A stretch of 64,000 nucleotides of DNA from assembly GCF_023856365.1 (NCBI RefSeq), contig NC_064536.1, positions 37,626,776-37,690,775 of the forward strand, in the 5' to 3' direction. A model generated the notes under the pieces. The model was not told where the DNA came from. It did not search any database and worked only from the letters and a program-made list of their open reading frames with translations. The position numbers and the translations under genes were made by a program. The DNA comes from Brienomyrus brachyistius. Taxonomy: Eukaryota > Chordata > Actinopteri > Osteoglossiformes > Mormyridae. Shown here one piece after another: positions 35,758 to 47,700 of this stretch; positions within the stretch are counted from its first letter, which is position 1; each line of letters starts with the position of its first letter.

Positions 35758-38700
35758 CTATGGAGATGGGAGGGAGGGGTTAGGCTCTTCCCAGCAGACC
35801 CTGGGGCTTCTGGTTGAACTATCTAATGAACTAATGACACTGAACAGGGCAGCCTAGCATCTTACTACAGCTGAGGAAAACACAATGACTTAAATGATTG
35901 TTGGCAGCCGTAAAACGAGCCGTTAGGTTTTATAGAGGATGTCAACCTCAAACTCACTCCAGATTGCCTAATCAGACTAACGAGGACACTGCAGCGAATG
36001 GAATCAGAGCCAATTAGCTGTAGATTAATCATTATATACACCATTACACATGCTGCTGTCTAGGACTATATTTCTACGCATGGTGTGCCATTGTGAGAGT
36101 CTAGTATTCCATTTCTATGGTGCCAAAATGGCAGACCATTTGAGCTGGCAGAGGACCGCCTTTCAGAGCTAGTGAGATAGCCGTGATGTTTATCTTTTCT
36201 GCAGCAGCCCCTAGACTGGCAGCAGGAGTGCTGTGGGGATGAAGCGTTTTATATAAGCTCAAATTAGAAAAGATCCCGGACCCAGATCTGTTTGGACCTT
36301 GGCGCTGTATCCAATAAAGAGCAGGCCACTCCAGTGGATCTGAAGAGCAGCAAGATAATGAGAGTGCTGTGTTTGCTCCACTAGGGCGGGGGGGCCTTCA
36401 TTTCCTGCCTGAGGGACTAAAATTTCATCCCGGGTTGGTGGCGGGACAATGCCATTCGGAGGACCCGGTGGGCTTTGGTTCTATTCATCATCTTGTGTGT
36501 CTGCTTACTGTTCAATCAGATCTAAAATCATTCCACAATGAGTCAATGATAATCCATGTGTTTTCTTCCTTTTGTCCCGCCTTACATCACTTCCACCCCC
36601 TGCAGGTCTGCAGCAGTGATTCCCTCTATTTTCTAGAAGCCAGCCAATCAGAGAGCCAGGTTCAGCCACTCAGAGAGAGAGTATGGTTCAGCCAATAAGA
36701 GAGAGAATAGACTTCAAGCAATCAGAGAGAGAGTAGGTTTAGCACAGATGAATTTACCCGATGGCTCACCTGTCTGTACTCCGTCTCCCTCCCAACTTGG
36801 ACCTGGAGCACGTATGTAATTGGGTCCCCTCTCATTGGGGGGATGCTGTCCCATATGACCTGCCAGGAACCGTCATTGAGGTGCAGCACTCTGGGAGCTG
36901 AGGAGGATAAAATCAGGGGCTCCACTCTGCTTGACACTGTGAAAATGACAGGAATGGTGGGGGGTGTAACCATACCTTTGGGCACAGGGGGTGAGGCCCG
37001 GGCGGTGCTGAAGGTCCAGGTGTCAGAGAAGCGGCCCTCCCCTGCGGCGGGGCTTACAGCTCGGATGCGGAAGCCATAGCTACTGCCCTCAGTCAGCCGC
37101 TGTACCCTGAATGTGTGACTTGAACCCCAGTAGATACTGAGGAACCTGAGGGAACAGAAACATAGAAAGGTGGGAGCATGTGAGGAGGGGAAAGGTGAGG
37201 AAAGGCAGAGCCAAAGCAGAGGAAAAAGGGGGAAAGGCGGGGCCAAAGAGGAGAAAAAGCAGGGAAAGGCGGGGCCAAAGTGAAGGAAAAATGGGGAAAG
37301 GCGGGGCCAAACAGATAAAAAGTGGGGAAAGGCGGAGTCAAAGTGTAGAAAAAATGGGGAAAGGCGGGGCCAAAGAGGAGAAAAGGCAGGGAAAGGCGGA
37401 GCCAAAGTGAAGGGAAAATGGGGAAAGGCGGGGCCAAACCAACAAAAAGTGGGGAAAGGCGGGGCCAAAGTGGAGGAAAAGCAGGGAAAGGTGGGGCCAA
37501 AGTGAAGGAAAAATGGGGAAAGGCGGGGCCAAACAGATAAAAAGTGGGGAAAGGCGGAGTCAAAGTGTAGGAAAAATGGGGAAAGGCGGGGCCAAAGAGG
37601 AGAAAAGGCAGGGAAAGGCGGAGCCAAAGTGAAGGGAAAATGGGGAAAGGCGGGGCCAAACCAACAAAAAGTGGGGAAAGGCGGGGCCAAAGTGGAGGAA
37701 AGGTAGGGAAAGCCGGGGCCAAAGCAGAGGAAAAGTGGGAAAAGGTGGAGCCAAAGAGGAGAAAAGGCAGGGAAAGGCGGAGCCAAAGTGAAGGGAAAAT
37801 GGGGAAAGGCGGGGCCAAACCAACAAAAAGTGGGGAAAGGCGGGGCCAAAGTGGAGGAAAAGCAGGGAAAGGTGGGGCCAAAGTGAAGGAAAAATGGGGA
37901 AAGGCGGGGCCAAACAGATAAAAAGTGGGGAAAGGCGGAGTCAAAGTGTAGGAAAAATGGGGAAAGGCGGGGCCAAAGAGGAGAAAAGGCAGGGAAAGGC
38001 GGAGCCAAAGTGAAGGGAAAATGGGGAAAGGCGGGGCCAAACCAACAAAAAGTGGGGAAAGGCGGGGCCAAAGTGGAGGAAAGGTAGGGAAAGCCGGGGC
38101 CAAAGCAGAGGAAAAGTGGGAAAAGGTGGAGCCAAAGAGGAGAAAAGGCAGGGAAAGGCGGGGCCAAAGCTGAAGAAAGGGGGGCCAAAGCTGAGGAAAA
38201 ATGGGGAAAGGCAGGGCCAAAGTAGAGGAAAGGTGATCAACTATAGGGGAGGCAGAGGAGTAGTGCAGTAAATTCTGAAACACAAACGAACAAATGGAAA
38301 ATGCATTGTGAGGCATGAAATCAGCCGCTGCCTTGCTCCTGCTCCAGGGGATGGTAATGGCAGGCAGGCACGTGTGTGGGGGAACTGTGATTACCCCACG
38401 CCTCACTAATTAGCCGCCAGTGCAGTGAGGGGCCGGGCCTAAAGCATAGCCCATTAGGGGCATTAGAATGACGGATCGTGATTTTCACACCTGCCGTGTC
38501 CCTGGAAACAAGAGACTGGTGCTATCGACTAAACCGCAAACGGGGAAGGAATCGCCCGCCCTGCAGCATAGCACTGACCATACCAGGCAGCACTGACCGA
38601 GCCAGGCAGCAGCGACCGAACCAGGCAGCAGTGACCGAACCAGGCAGCAGCGACCGAACCAGGCAGCAGTGACCGAACCAGGCAGCAGCGACCGAACCAG

Positions 38701-41700
38701 GCAGCAGCGACCGAACCAGGTCATCTAACGGGCGGTTCACCAGTTGTCACACCCAGCAAAACTCTTCAACTGACTGGGTGGGGGGGAGGCTCTGGGATCG
38801 ACCCTTGTTCTTAAATTACATCATAATGACAGGAACCCCCCCATCATCCAAGGTCGTCCCCCCATCATCCAAGGCCGTGTCCTTACCTCTGGCACCCTAC
38901 CTCCATCTGTAGGTCGTAGGTCACAGACTCGGTGGGTGGGGCCTTACAGCCCGCAGAATCCACCCACCGTAGCCTCAGGCTCTGCAAACCGGCACTGGTG
39001 CACTCCAGTGTGGGTGGGGCCAAGGGTGGGGGGCGGGTCCGAGCTCGCAGTGGCGAGCAGAATGGGCCAGAACCAAGAGCATTCAGGGCTCTGATGCGAA
39101 GGCTGTGGGGGGGGGACACACAGACAGTTGGTGAGGCTGGGGCTACGGTTTGACAAGAGAGCATCCCCACTAACACGGCTCTTATCCTTTATGAGATTTC
39201 ATTAAGTTGCTGTGGTCTGGTAGGTCTGGTACCGGCAATACTCTTAAGCAACCTGTGGGGGGAGCGGCATGCACAGACCAGTCCACCACTCAAGCCAAGG
39301 GCCCACTGCAGCTTGCGGATCCGCCCTTCTAGGAATCTCATCAGACACATTTGTGGTTTCCAGGAAGCAGGAGCCTCATAGGGGAAGCGGCAGCAGGGTC
39401 AAGTCGACCTCCTGGGGTCACTCTGATCATGCCGAACCCGGTGGCCTCCCACCATCGGTTCATATTCATGCTTAGCTTTTGTTCCTGGCCTCTAGGGAGA
39501 CGGATGCCAATCTGTGACCTCATGATGAAACAGGTATCCTCCTGCCCTTATCAGACAGACGGGCATCTCTCCAACCAAACACCCCAGCAACTGATACGAG
39601 AGAATCCCTCAGGGTTGGGGGCGTCATAAAATGTAATCGCGTAAATTTCCACCGTTAAGCATCTCGATTGGCAGGACTGAGGGACAAGCAGATATTCTGC
39701 AGTCCAGCGAATCTCTAGTGCGGAGACAACGGTGAGCCTGTCAGCTTTCTACCATGAGGTCCGGTCAGAACGTGGACCTCATCAGGAAGGGAGCACATCC
39801 GCGACAACAGGTTCTGACTCAGTGAGGTTATTCTCGAAGCTTCTAATTAAAGCCATACCAGTACTTTGCTGTGTCTAACCCTGGCGGGGTGAAGACAGCA
39901 GCTGGTGGAATCTCTGCAAATACATTTCTGTTTTTCCTGCACCCGAACCAGCATGGGCTGCTCGGATGCCAGTTCCTCCATTAAAATGGAGCCTATGGAA
40001 TGCCATACCTGTACTCCGTGTCTGGCTGGAGGTTCTCAATCACATAGTGGTTGATGTTGCCCACAGCGATTAGCTGATCTCCCAGGGTGACGGTGTAGCC
40101 AATGATGGGGGCCCCATTGCAGGAAGGCTCCGCCCACGTCAGGGCCAAGCAGGTGGAGGGTGAAAAGGTGGAGTCACCTTTGGGGTCACGCTCCAGCACG
40201 ACAAAGCCGGGGACGGCACCGGGGGCAGCTGGCGGGATACAGCAGCTTGCCGTCTCACTGTGGGGGCCCGGCCCTGCCTGATTGGCTGCCTGAGGGTGGG
40301 CAGGCGGGGCCAAAAAAATCAGCATGAACTCAGGGAATAATGATCAGAGAAGCAGTCATTTTGCAGCTCTGATTAATGAGCAGCTTGAAGGGAAGTGACA
40401 CTCCAGCAAGGAAAAAGCCAGACAGATGTCCTGAAAGGTCACCATGCCTGTCATCTGCTTACCTGCACTCTACAATAATACTGCACTCCTGGGAAGAGGT
40501 CAGTGACCTCGTACTGCAAGTCCGGCCCGGAGTAGATGGTTTTAGGTGGTTCGTCATCCCGCCTCCACTCCAATCGGTATTCAGAGACATCGGTATCGCA
40601 TCCTTTCAGGGTCTGGGGGGGAGAGACATACGCTATGAGGCAGTGAAGATGGGATGGGAACAGGATGGCAGGATTAAGGCTCATAAACAGCACTCAGAAC
40701 AGGAGTACATCCTGGAAGTGGGAATCTGAGTCCATTGGCACAGACTTTGGTTTGACTGAATTTGCCTGGCTGCAAATAGAAATGCACCCCCCCGTCACTT
40801 GGGCACTTGGGTCACACCAGGATGACTGTCCTCAGCTCTCACTGTTAGCCACGATGCTCCATGCTGATGAACTTCAGCTGTCCGGACGGACAGGAGGTGC
40901 CCCTGGACACAGCTAAACAAAGAGGCCTGACGAAATGCACATTTGACAGGCAGAGGGTTTAAAGAGGGTCAACCAGGCTGGGTGGAGGTGAAACCACACA
41001 GCTATCAACCTCCGCTGCTGTTAAGCGGCTGGAAGGTGGAGGCACGAAACTAGAGGCGTGGCTTGCAATGGACACATTAGCCTGGCTGGAGCAAGGGGGT
41101 AAATTCGGGACATTTGTTTCTTTCCTCACCTGCCAGCTGGCCAGGATGCAGGTGTCAGAGGTCAGAGTCAGGAATGGCGCCTCACACTGGCCAGGAGGAC
41201 CTGCAGCCGTTGTCACTTCTGTGGCGTCAGAATAGGGCCCGTACTGTGTGTGTGTGTGTGTGGGGGGGGGGGTAATAATGGGGGGAGGACAAATGAAGAG
41301 AGAAACAAGATCTGGTCATTCTGAGGAAACCAAAAACCAGATGAAAAGCAGGTCTGGAAGATTCCCCCCAACTCCTAATAATAACTAAAATAACAGCCAA
41401 ATTAAGCTGAGAAAGCACTGCCGCATTACCTACCCCCGCCGTGTTGATGCCACACACATGGAACCGGTAGGACGCACCAGGGAGCAGGCCGGTCACGGTG
41501 CAGTCCAGGCTGGGCCCGCGGTAAACCTCAGTGCACTTGCCGTCTGTTGATCTCATCTCCAGGCAGAACTCCGTGGCCACGCCTCCCTGCTCAGCTGTAG
41601 GGGATTCTGGGAAGGGTGAGAGGCCAACACCTCTAAATTACTGTTACAGGCACCCCACCCATTACAGGCACCCCTCCCAGTGCCCTTACATAGAAGAAGA

Positions 41701-44700
41701 ACTAAGGGAATGGATACTCACCCCAACAAAGCTGCAACTCCCTATGCCTGGCTTTACCCACAATTCTCGGGGGTAAGCAGGGCCCTGGGGCCACACTCAG
41801 CGTGCGGACTGGGAGGCTTTCTGTAGGCTGAGAGGGAGGACACCCCAGAACAGAATGAGATGCATCATTATGACATTAAGCACAGGCAGGAGGCATTTCC
41901 CAGGATGCACCTGGGCTGTACCTGGCTATGGCTGTCCTTACTGATGCTGCGAAGCCGGAGTTTGTACAGGGTGTCTGGCTTCAGACCATCACACGTGTGC
42001 TGATTGGCTGCTCCACTATATGCCGCCTCCCAAGCAGTTCCTTTCAGCAGACAGAATACAATTCAATGTCACTGTTGCTCATACTCGAATTTCAGCCAAT
42101 CGCAAGGGGTTGGGGGCAGGGTCAGAGTCTCACTACCAGAGTCAGCCTCTGAGATCTCCAGCAGGTAGGTCAGGCTCTCCAAGGCGCCATGGTTCTGTGG
42201 AGGATCTGAAACACAAAGCCAGCTGTGACTTCCACCACAGGGGCCTAAAGACACCTCAGTAACTGAACAGAAACACTGAAAACACTCCCGCTTACCCCAT
42301 GTCACGCTGAAGCTGTGAGCAGTGACTGTCCCATGGAGGCGGAGCTTGGAGGGTGGTCTTGTTGGGTCCGAACTGGTGCTGCACAGCAGAAGTGGACTCG
42401 GATCACTCCTCCCTTCTGCTCTGGAGATGACGAGCTGGGGGGGGCAGAGGAGAAGACATTGATCAGCTGGCATGAGCAGGTAGGAGAATAACGACACAGA
42501 CAGAGCCCTGGATGATGGGGGCAGGGGCATCACTCACCCTGAAGCTGTACCGCACACTGTTCCTCAGACCATCCACTGTGCAGCCAAGCCCATCGCCGTT
42601 GTACTTTGCCTCGAATGGCGCCCTCTGCTGGAGGAAACACACTTAACAACTCTATGACGCAACGGTGGCTGTGAGGTGTGGTTACAGTGGGAGATCCTCA
42701 CACTGGCCTCCTCCCGGCCTTCCAGGGTGTAGCTCAGCACCTCCTCTGGGGGGAGGCCCTCCGGTCGGCTCCACTCCATGGTGATCCACGTGATGCCAGT
42801 GCAGACCAGTCGGGGTGCCTGGGGCAGTGAGGGAAGGGGGCCAGCCGTGTGGAAGAACACCTCTGGGCTGAAACCGCTGGAGGGTGGGACACAGGAAGGG
42901 GCAGTGAGGCGAGGGGGTAATCTCAAGCATGACAAGAGAAAAGGAAGGGCACCTTGGGTAGGCGTACCAAGTGTGAGAGGTAAAGGGGAGGGGCTTCATG
43001 AGGGGAGGGGCACTGCAGGGACAGTGATCAGATTTAGTGGATGTCATAGGCAGTGTTGTCGAGGGGTTTGGGGTGCAGTACCTGGTGCCGATGTTATTGA
43101 GTGCCGCGAGCCGAAATGTGTATCCCGTGGATGGGCAGAGCTCCGTTAATCTGCAGTGCGTCTGGGTACCGGAGTAGCACGGTCTGAAAATGGTGCTTGT
43201 CTTACCCTGTGGGGGGAGCAGCAGAGCTCAGTGAAGAGGCTGCGGTTCCCTGGGAAACGGTTCAGAAGCCGACAGCGCGGCTCTTACGCAGTTTCCCCAG
43301 GTAGGGAAAACAATTTTCGTATCTGACACACAGAGAAAACAAGGCATTAAGGATATAAACACACTTCCGTGTTCCCTGTGAGGAAAACCGTGACTGTGCA
43401 CGACTGGGACATTAAGACCAGAACACTAGCCTTCCCATGGCTATGGACACGACTGGGAGGTTATCTAGAAGTTTTAGAAGCTCTAGGCTCATTACAGCCC
43501 TCTGCACCCCCACCTGAACCCAAACCTACATTCAAACCCAAGCCAATACCACCACCAGAACCCAAACCCAATGTCTCTGCGGCGTCTCGACTAAACTTTC
43601 CTGCAGGTGGCTGATCTGTCTCTATGGAAACAGCAGGATGTCCAGAAAGCGGTATGTGCTTTGGGACATTGCTTATTAGCGGTGCCTCATTTAGTTCTCA
43701 TCGTGTGCGACATTACGGGAGGATTTAAAAGCACTGAAGAGTCCAATAACAACAGCAGCTAATAACAGTCTCCCGTCTCTGGCGGTTAGAGAGGCACGGG
43801 GCGGGATGAGTAACCAATCAGGTGCCATTAAGGGCAAATCCGCGAGCAAACAAACACAGCATAGACGGAAGGGGCGGAGCCAGAGCACAGGGGTGGTGGT
43901 CAGTGCCAGACGGTCAGCGGGGTCCATAGATGCTGGACAGAACAGAGTGGTAGGGATTGGCTAGGCTGGGGGTGGCGGATACAGAAATGTATGAAGCTGC
44001 CGTTTGAGAATAAACAACAACAGCAATAACAGCAACAAACATGCACAAGGAGTCAATGAGAGCATGACATAAAAATGTAAACCCCGCCCTAAATAGAAGC
44101 ACAGCAACCAATCAGATAACCTCTCTGTGTCCTTTAGAAATCCCGCACTGTTTCAGCCAAAGAGGACATACCTCGTCCCATTCCAGAAGGTACTGTGTGA
44201 TTTCTGATCCATTGTCAGCTGGGGCCTGCAGAGAGGCAGAACATGGTGTCATAATGACCTTTGGAGTGGTCAGAAGCCCACCGTCATGTTCCATGTCATT
44301 GTGTTTTTGAAAGTGTCCTACTGAGGTTAGCTTCATTTAGGAAGATGAGGGTGCAATACCTTCCACTGCAGCATGAGGGAGCTTTTGGTGCAGAGGGACA
44401 GCCTTGGAGGTCGGGGGCAGTCAGGGACCCCGCTGATGGTGGTGAAAGACACAAAGCTGGCCCCACTCGCGCTGTCGCACACTGTGGTTAGTCTGAATGG
44501 AACAGGGAGAGTCTCTCTCAAACACACACAGACAGAGACACACACAGACACAGACAGAGACACACTCACACACACAGGCAGAGACACACTCACACACACA
44601 GAGGCAGACACACACAAACAGAGACACATTCATTCACACACAGACAGACAGAGACACTCACACAGACAGACACACACACACAAACAGAGACACATTCATT

Positions 44701-47700
44701 CACACACAGACAGAGAGACACTCACACAGAGACACACAGACAGACCCACTCACACACAGAGACACACACACACACTCAGGCAGACACACACAGACAGAGA
44801 CACACTCACACAGACAGACACACAGACACACACACACACACAGGCAGACACACACAAACAGAGACACATTCATTCACACACAGACAGACAGAGACACTCA
44901 CACAGACAGACACACACACACAAACAGAGACACATTCATTCACACACACAGACAGAGACACACACACACACAGACAGACAGACACACACAAACAGAGACA
45001 CATTCATTCACACACACAGAGAGACACACACACACACAGACAGACAGACACACACAAACAGAGATACATTCATTCACACACAGACAGACACACACACACA
45101 TACAGACACACACTCACACAGACAGACACACGCACACACAAACACACACACACACAGGCAGACACACACACACAGGCAGACACACACTGACACACACACA
45201 GGAATGTACCTGGCATGATATTCTGTGGCTGGTTTGAGCCCCTCCAGAACACACTCACATGCTTCTCCGCTGCAGGGAGAGTCACACGTCTGTCACACTA
45301 TAAACTTCTGAACAGAGGTCATGTGACACTTGTGGGGAGGACTTGCCCTCACCTGTACATGGCACGGGGTGTCCTGTCCCACCTCCTCTCACACAGCTCC
45401 ACTTGGTACCGGCATCTGCATCTGCCCTCCCCATCAGTGTCGGCAAGCCCTGCAGGGGGCACCCAGCTCAGCCTCGCTCTATGTGTCTGGACATCTGACA
45501 CCTTTCCGTGGGTATGGAGAGATGGTGGGATGGATGAAGGAGGAAGAGAGAGAGAGAGCGAGAGAGAGAGAGCAGAGCCCAGTGAGGGAGGTGGGAGGTC
45601 CAGAGGGTTTGGGGTCCTGCACTTTACACGAATGACATCGATCTCAGACTCCTGACCCTGAGCCGGCCCCCATGTGGGTAAACAGGAAGCAGGGGCCGAC
45701 CCCAGGTGTCAAGGATGCCGTGGGAACAGCGTGAAAGTGCCATTTAGACCCCCCTGCGATGCGTCAGGGCACTTAAGTGGCGTCGATGAACAGCCTCCTT
45801 CAGAGGTACGAGCAGGCACGCAGTAATTAACAGGAATTACTCCAGACTCCAGTTCAGCTTTCACGAAACGCAAGAGGAGCACATGGTGTCCCCAGAGGCC
45901 TTGCCATCACCTCGTTAACGGCAGCGGGCAATTAAGCTCCACGGCTACAGTGCAGAGTGATAATGTGCTCCTCAGGCTCCGCTCCCCCAATTAGTGATTC
46001 ATTTAGCCTGGGAACAGCAGGTGAGCTCACGATCTGTCAGAGTGGAGAGGCAGGCCGCTCTGGATCTCAGCACCCAGACACGGATGGCCGGCTCTGCTTT
46101 TGGGACCACTGTGCCTGCTGACCTACTTGTGGAGCATTGATTCGCATACGTGCCACATGCTTTTCCCACAATCCCCCTGGAAACACAAAACGCTAATGAC
46201 ACACGTGTGCTGACGGTCATGTCCTGAGGCAGGACAATGTCAATATGAGGCAGACAGGGCCCAGGCGAGCCAAGCAGGGCCAGGGGGCCATGGGGAAAAC
46301 AGCACTGGTCCAATCATCAGCCGGCCTGAGTTGGAGTCTAGGAGGCCGTGTTGGTTACTAACAATGGACAATAATTATAATGGACTAATAATTGTGTTTA
46401 ACCAGGCACTAACCCTTGCCGGCATGCTTCTGTGGGATTGCGGGAGATTGTTCCCAGTTAGGGGTTTGATGGCTCATCTGCTTCCCAGTCAGCAACACCA
46501 GTGAAAGGTACCAGAATGAACACAGCTAATCGGAACACAACTCGTTGCTGCCACCTACTGGCCGCTGGCAGGAAAGCGGCTTTCACCTCACAGCTCCTTC
46601 CATTGCCAGGGTCCTCAAACCTGAGGTCCCTTTGGGAGCGGTCTTAGCTCTGCATGGCACCCTGAGACACCCACCTGCAGTGTCTCGATCACCAGCGGCT
46701 TGTCATTAGGGCTTTTTGCGTGTGAGCGGCGATCTGTGAAGACAGGAGGGGGACACAGGATGCATTGGCACCTCATCGCCAATGGGCTGGAAGGCTTTTC
46801 AGCTTCTCAGCCATCAACACTACATTATCTTGAGGTAAAAGACGCTCCACAAAAAAAGCATATTAAAAAACTCCAGAAAAGTGTCAGCTTGGACGGGCCT
46901 GACCTTCAGCTGGCTGCTGCTCCTGTGTGACATTTATCACAGTGTCACCGAGGCTGACCGCTGTGACACAGAGGGTGACAGCGAGGCCACTCAGCAGATG
47001 CCTGTCCCCCGTTATTTACTCTGACTGTGCCCCCCCCCAGCATTAATAAGGGCAGAGGATGACAGTGAGGGTGGGAAGGGGGGGGGGTGTTAGGAGTGGT
47101 GCTTAATGAGGGGAAGCAGAGCTGAGCTGCTTGTAAAGTGGGTGACAGCAAGGGAAGCAGTGGGAGCAGTTAGGGATTATGGGTAATAGAGACACCCTCC
47201 CCACTCTGACAAGATACAGTGAGCAGCAAATTCAAAGCAGACATGGCAGCATCACTGTGAGAACAAGATGTCAGTGGGTAACTAGGAATAACCAGCACTA
47301 GTTGAAAAAGGTTAACTAGTCCTCTAGGTACTTGCTGGAGGTTCCCCTACCCTGTAAGGGTTTCACTCCAGTGATAGACGTTGCCGCCTCTGTGTGACTC
47401 TTGGACACTGGGAGGGAGGGGCTTCTCAATCGCCGTTCTCGGAACTTGGGCTGCAGCTTGGCGGGGGGGCGGGTACTGCCAAGGCAGGCTGACACAGAAG
47501 AGAGTGGGATGATCTCTGGGGGGATAAAAAAAGTAAGATTTTTCATAGGAGCCTCCAGAAGTTTCTGGAAGTTTACCGCCAAATGCCTATTGCTATCATA
47601 AGATGGGACTCACCTTCCCCATAGGGGGGCAGAAGCCAGTGCGGGGGAGGGAGGTGGGGCTGCATGTCCCCCACACCAGGGGGTAGGAAGAGGAGGGGGC

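Larger units (their letters stand above)
36770..45501 (-). other. fndc3b: fndc3b fibronectin type III domains
   Basis: Repeated FN3 landmarks (a Trp in strand B, then E/Y-x-L-E-W or similar, then L-x-P-x-T/A-x-Y-x-x-R-V/L) recur about nine times. Examples are [113 protein letters not shown] and [16 protein letters not shown]. Most domains are split between two exons, as is usual for the family. Confidence 0.88.

Noticed and set aside
36722..38406. Very long minus-strand frames (437 and 488 codons) as a Pro/Phe-rich protein gene
   Set aside because: They are translations of a minisatellite. The only real coding parts are the fndc3b exons at 36770-36897 and 36976-37145.
44373..45237. 281- and 246-codon Thr/His/Gln/Asp-rich frames
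   Set aside because: They translate a (CACACAGA)n microsatellite inside an fndc3b intron and have no homology.
45354..45357. fndc3b exon 8 read in the frame ending C-H-V-Q
   Set aside because: That frame runs into a stop in the next exon. The frame ending R-A-M-Y joins correctly to S-G-E-A-C-E-C-V.
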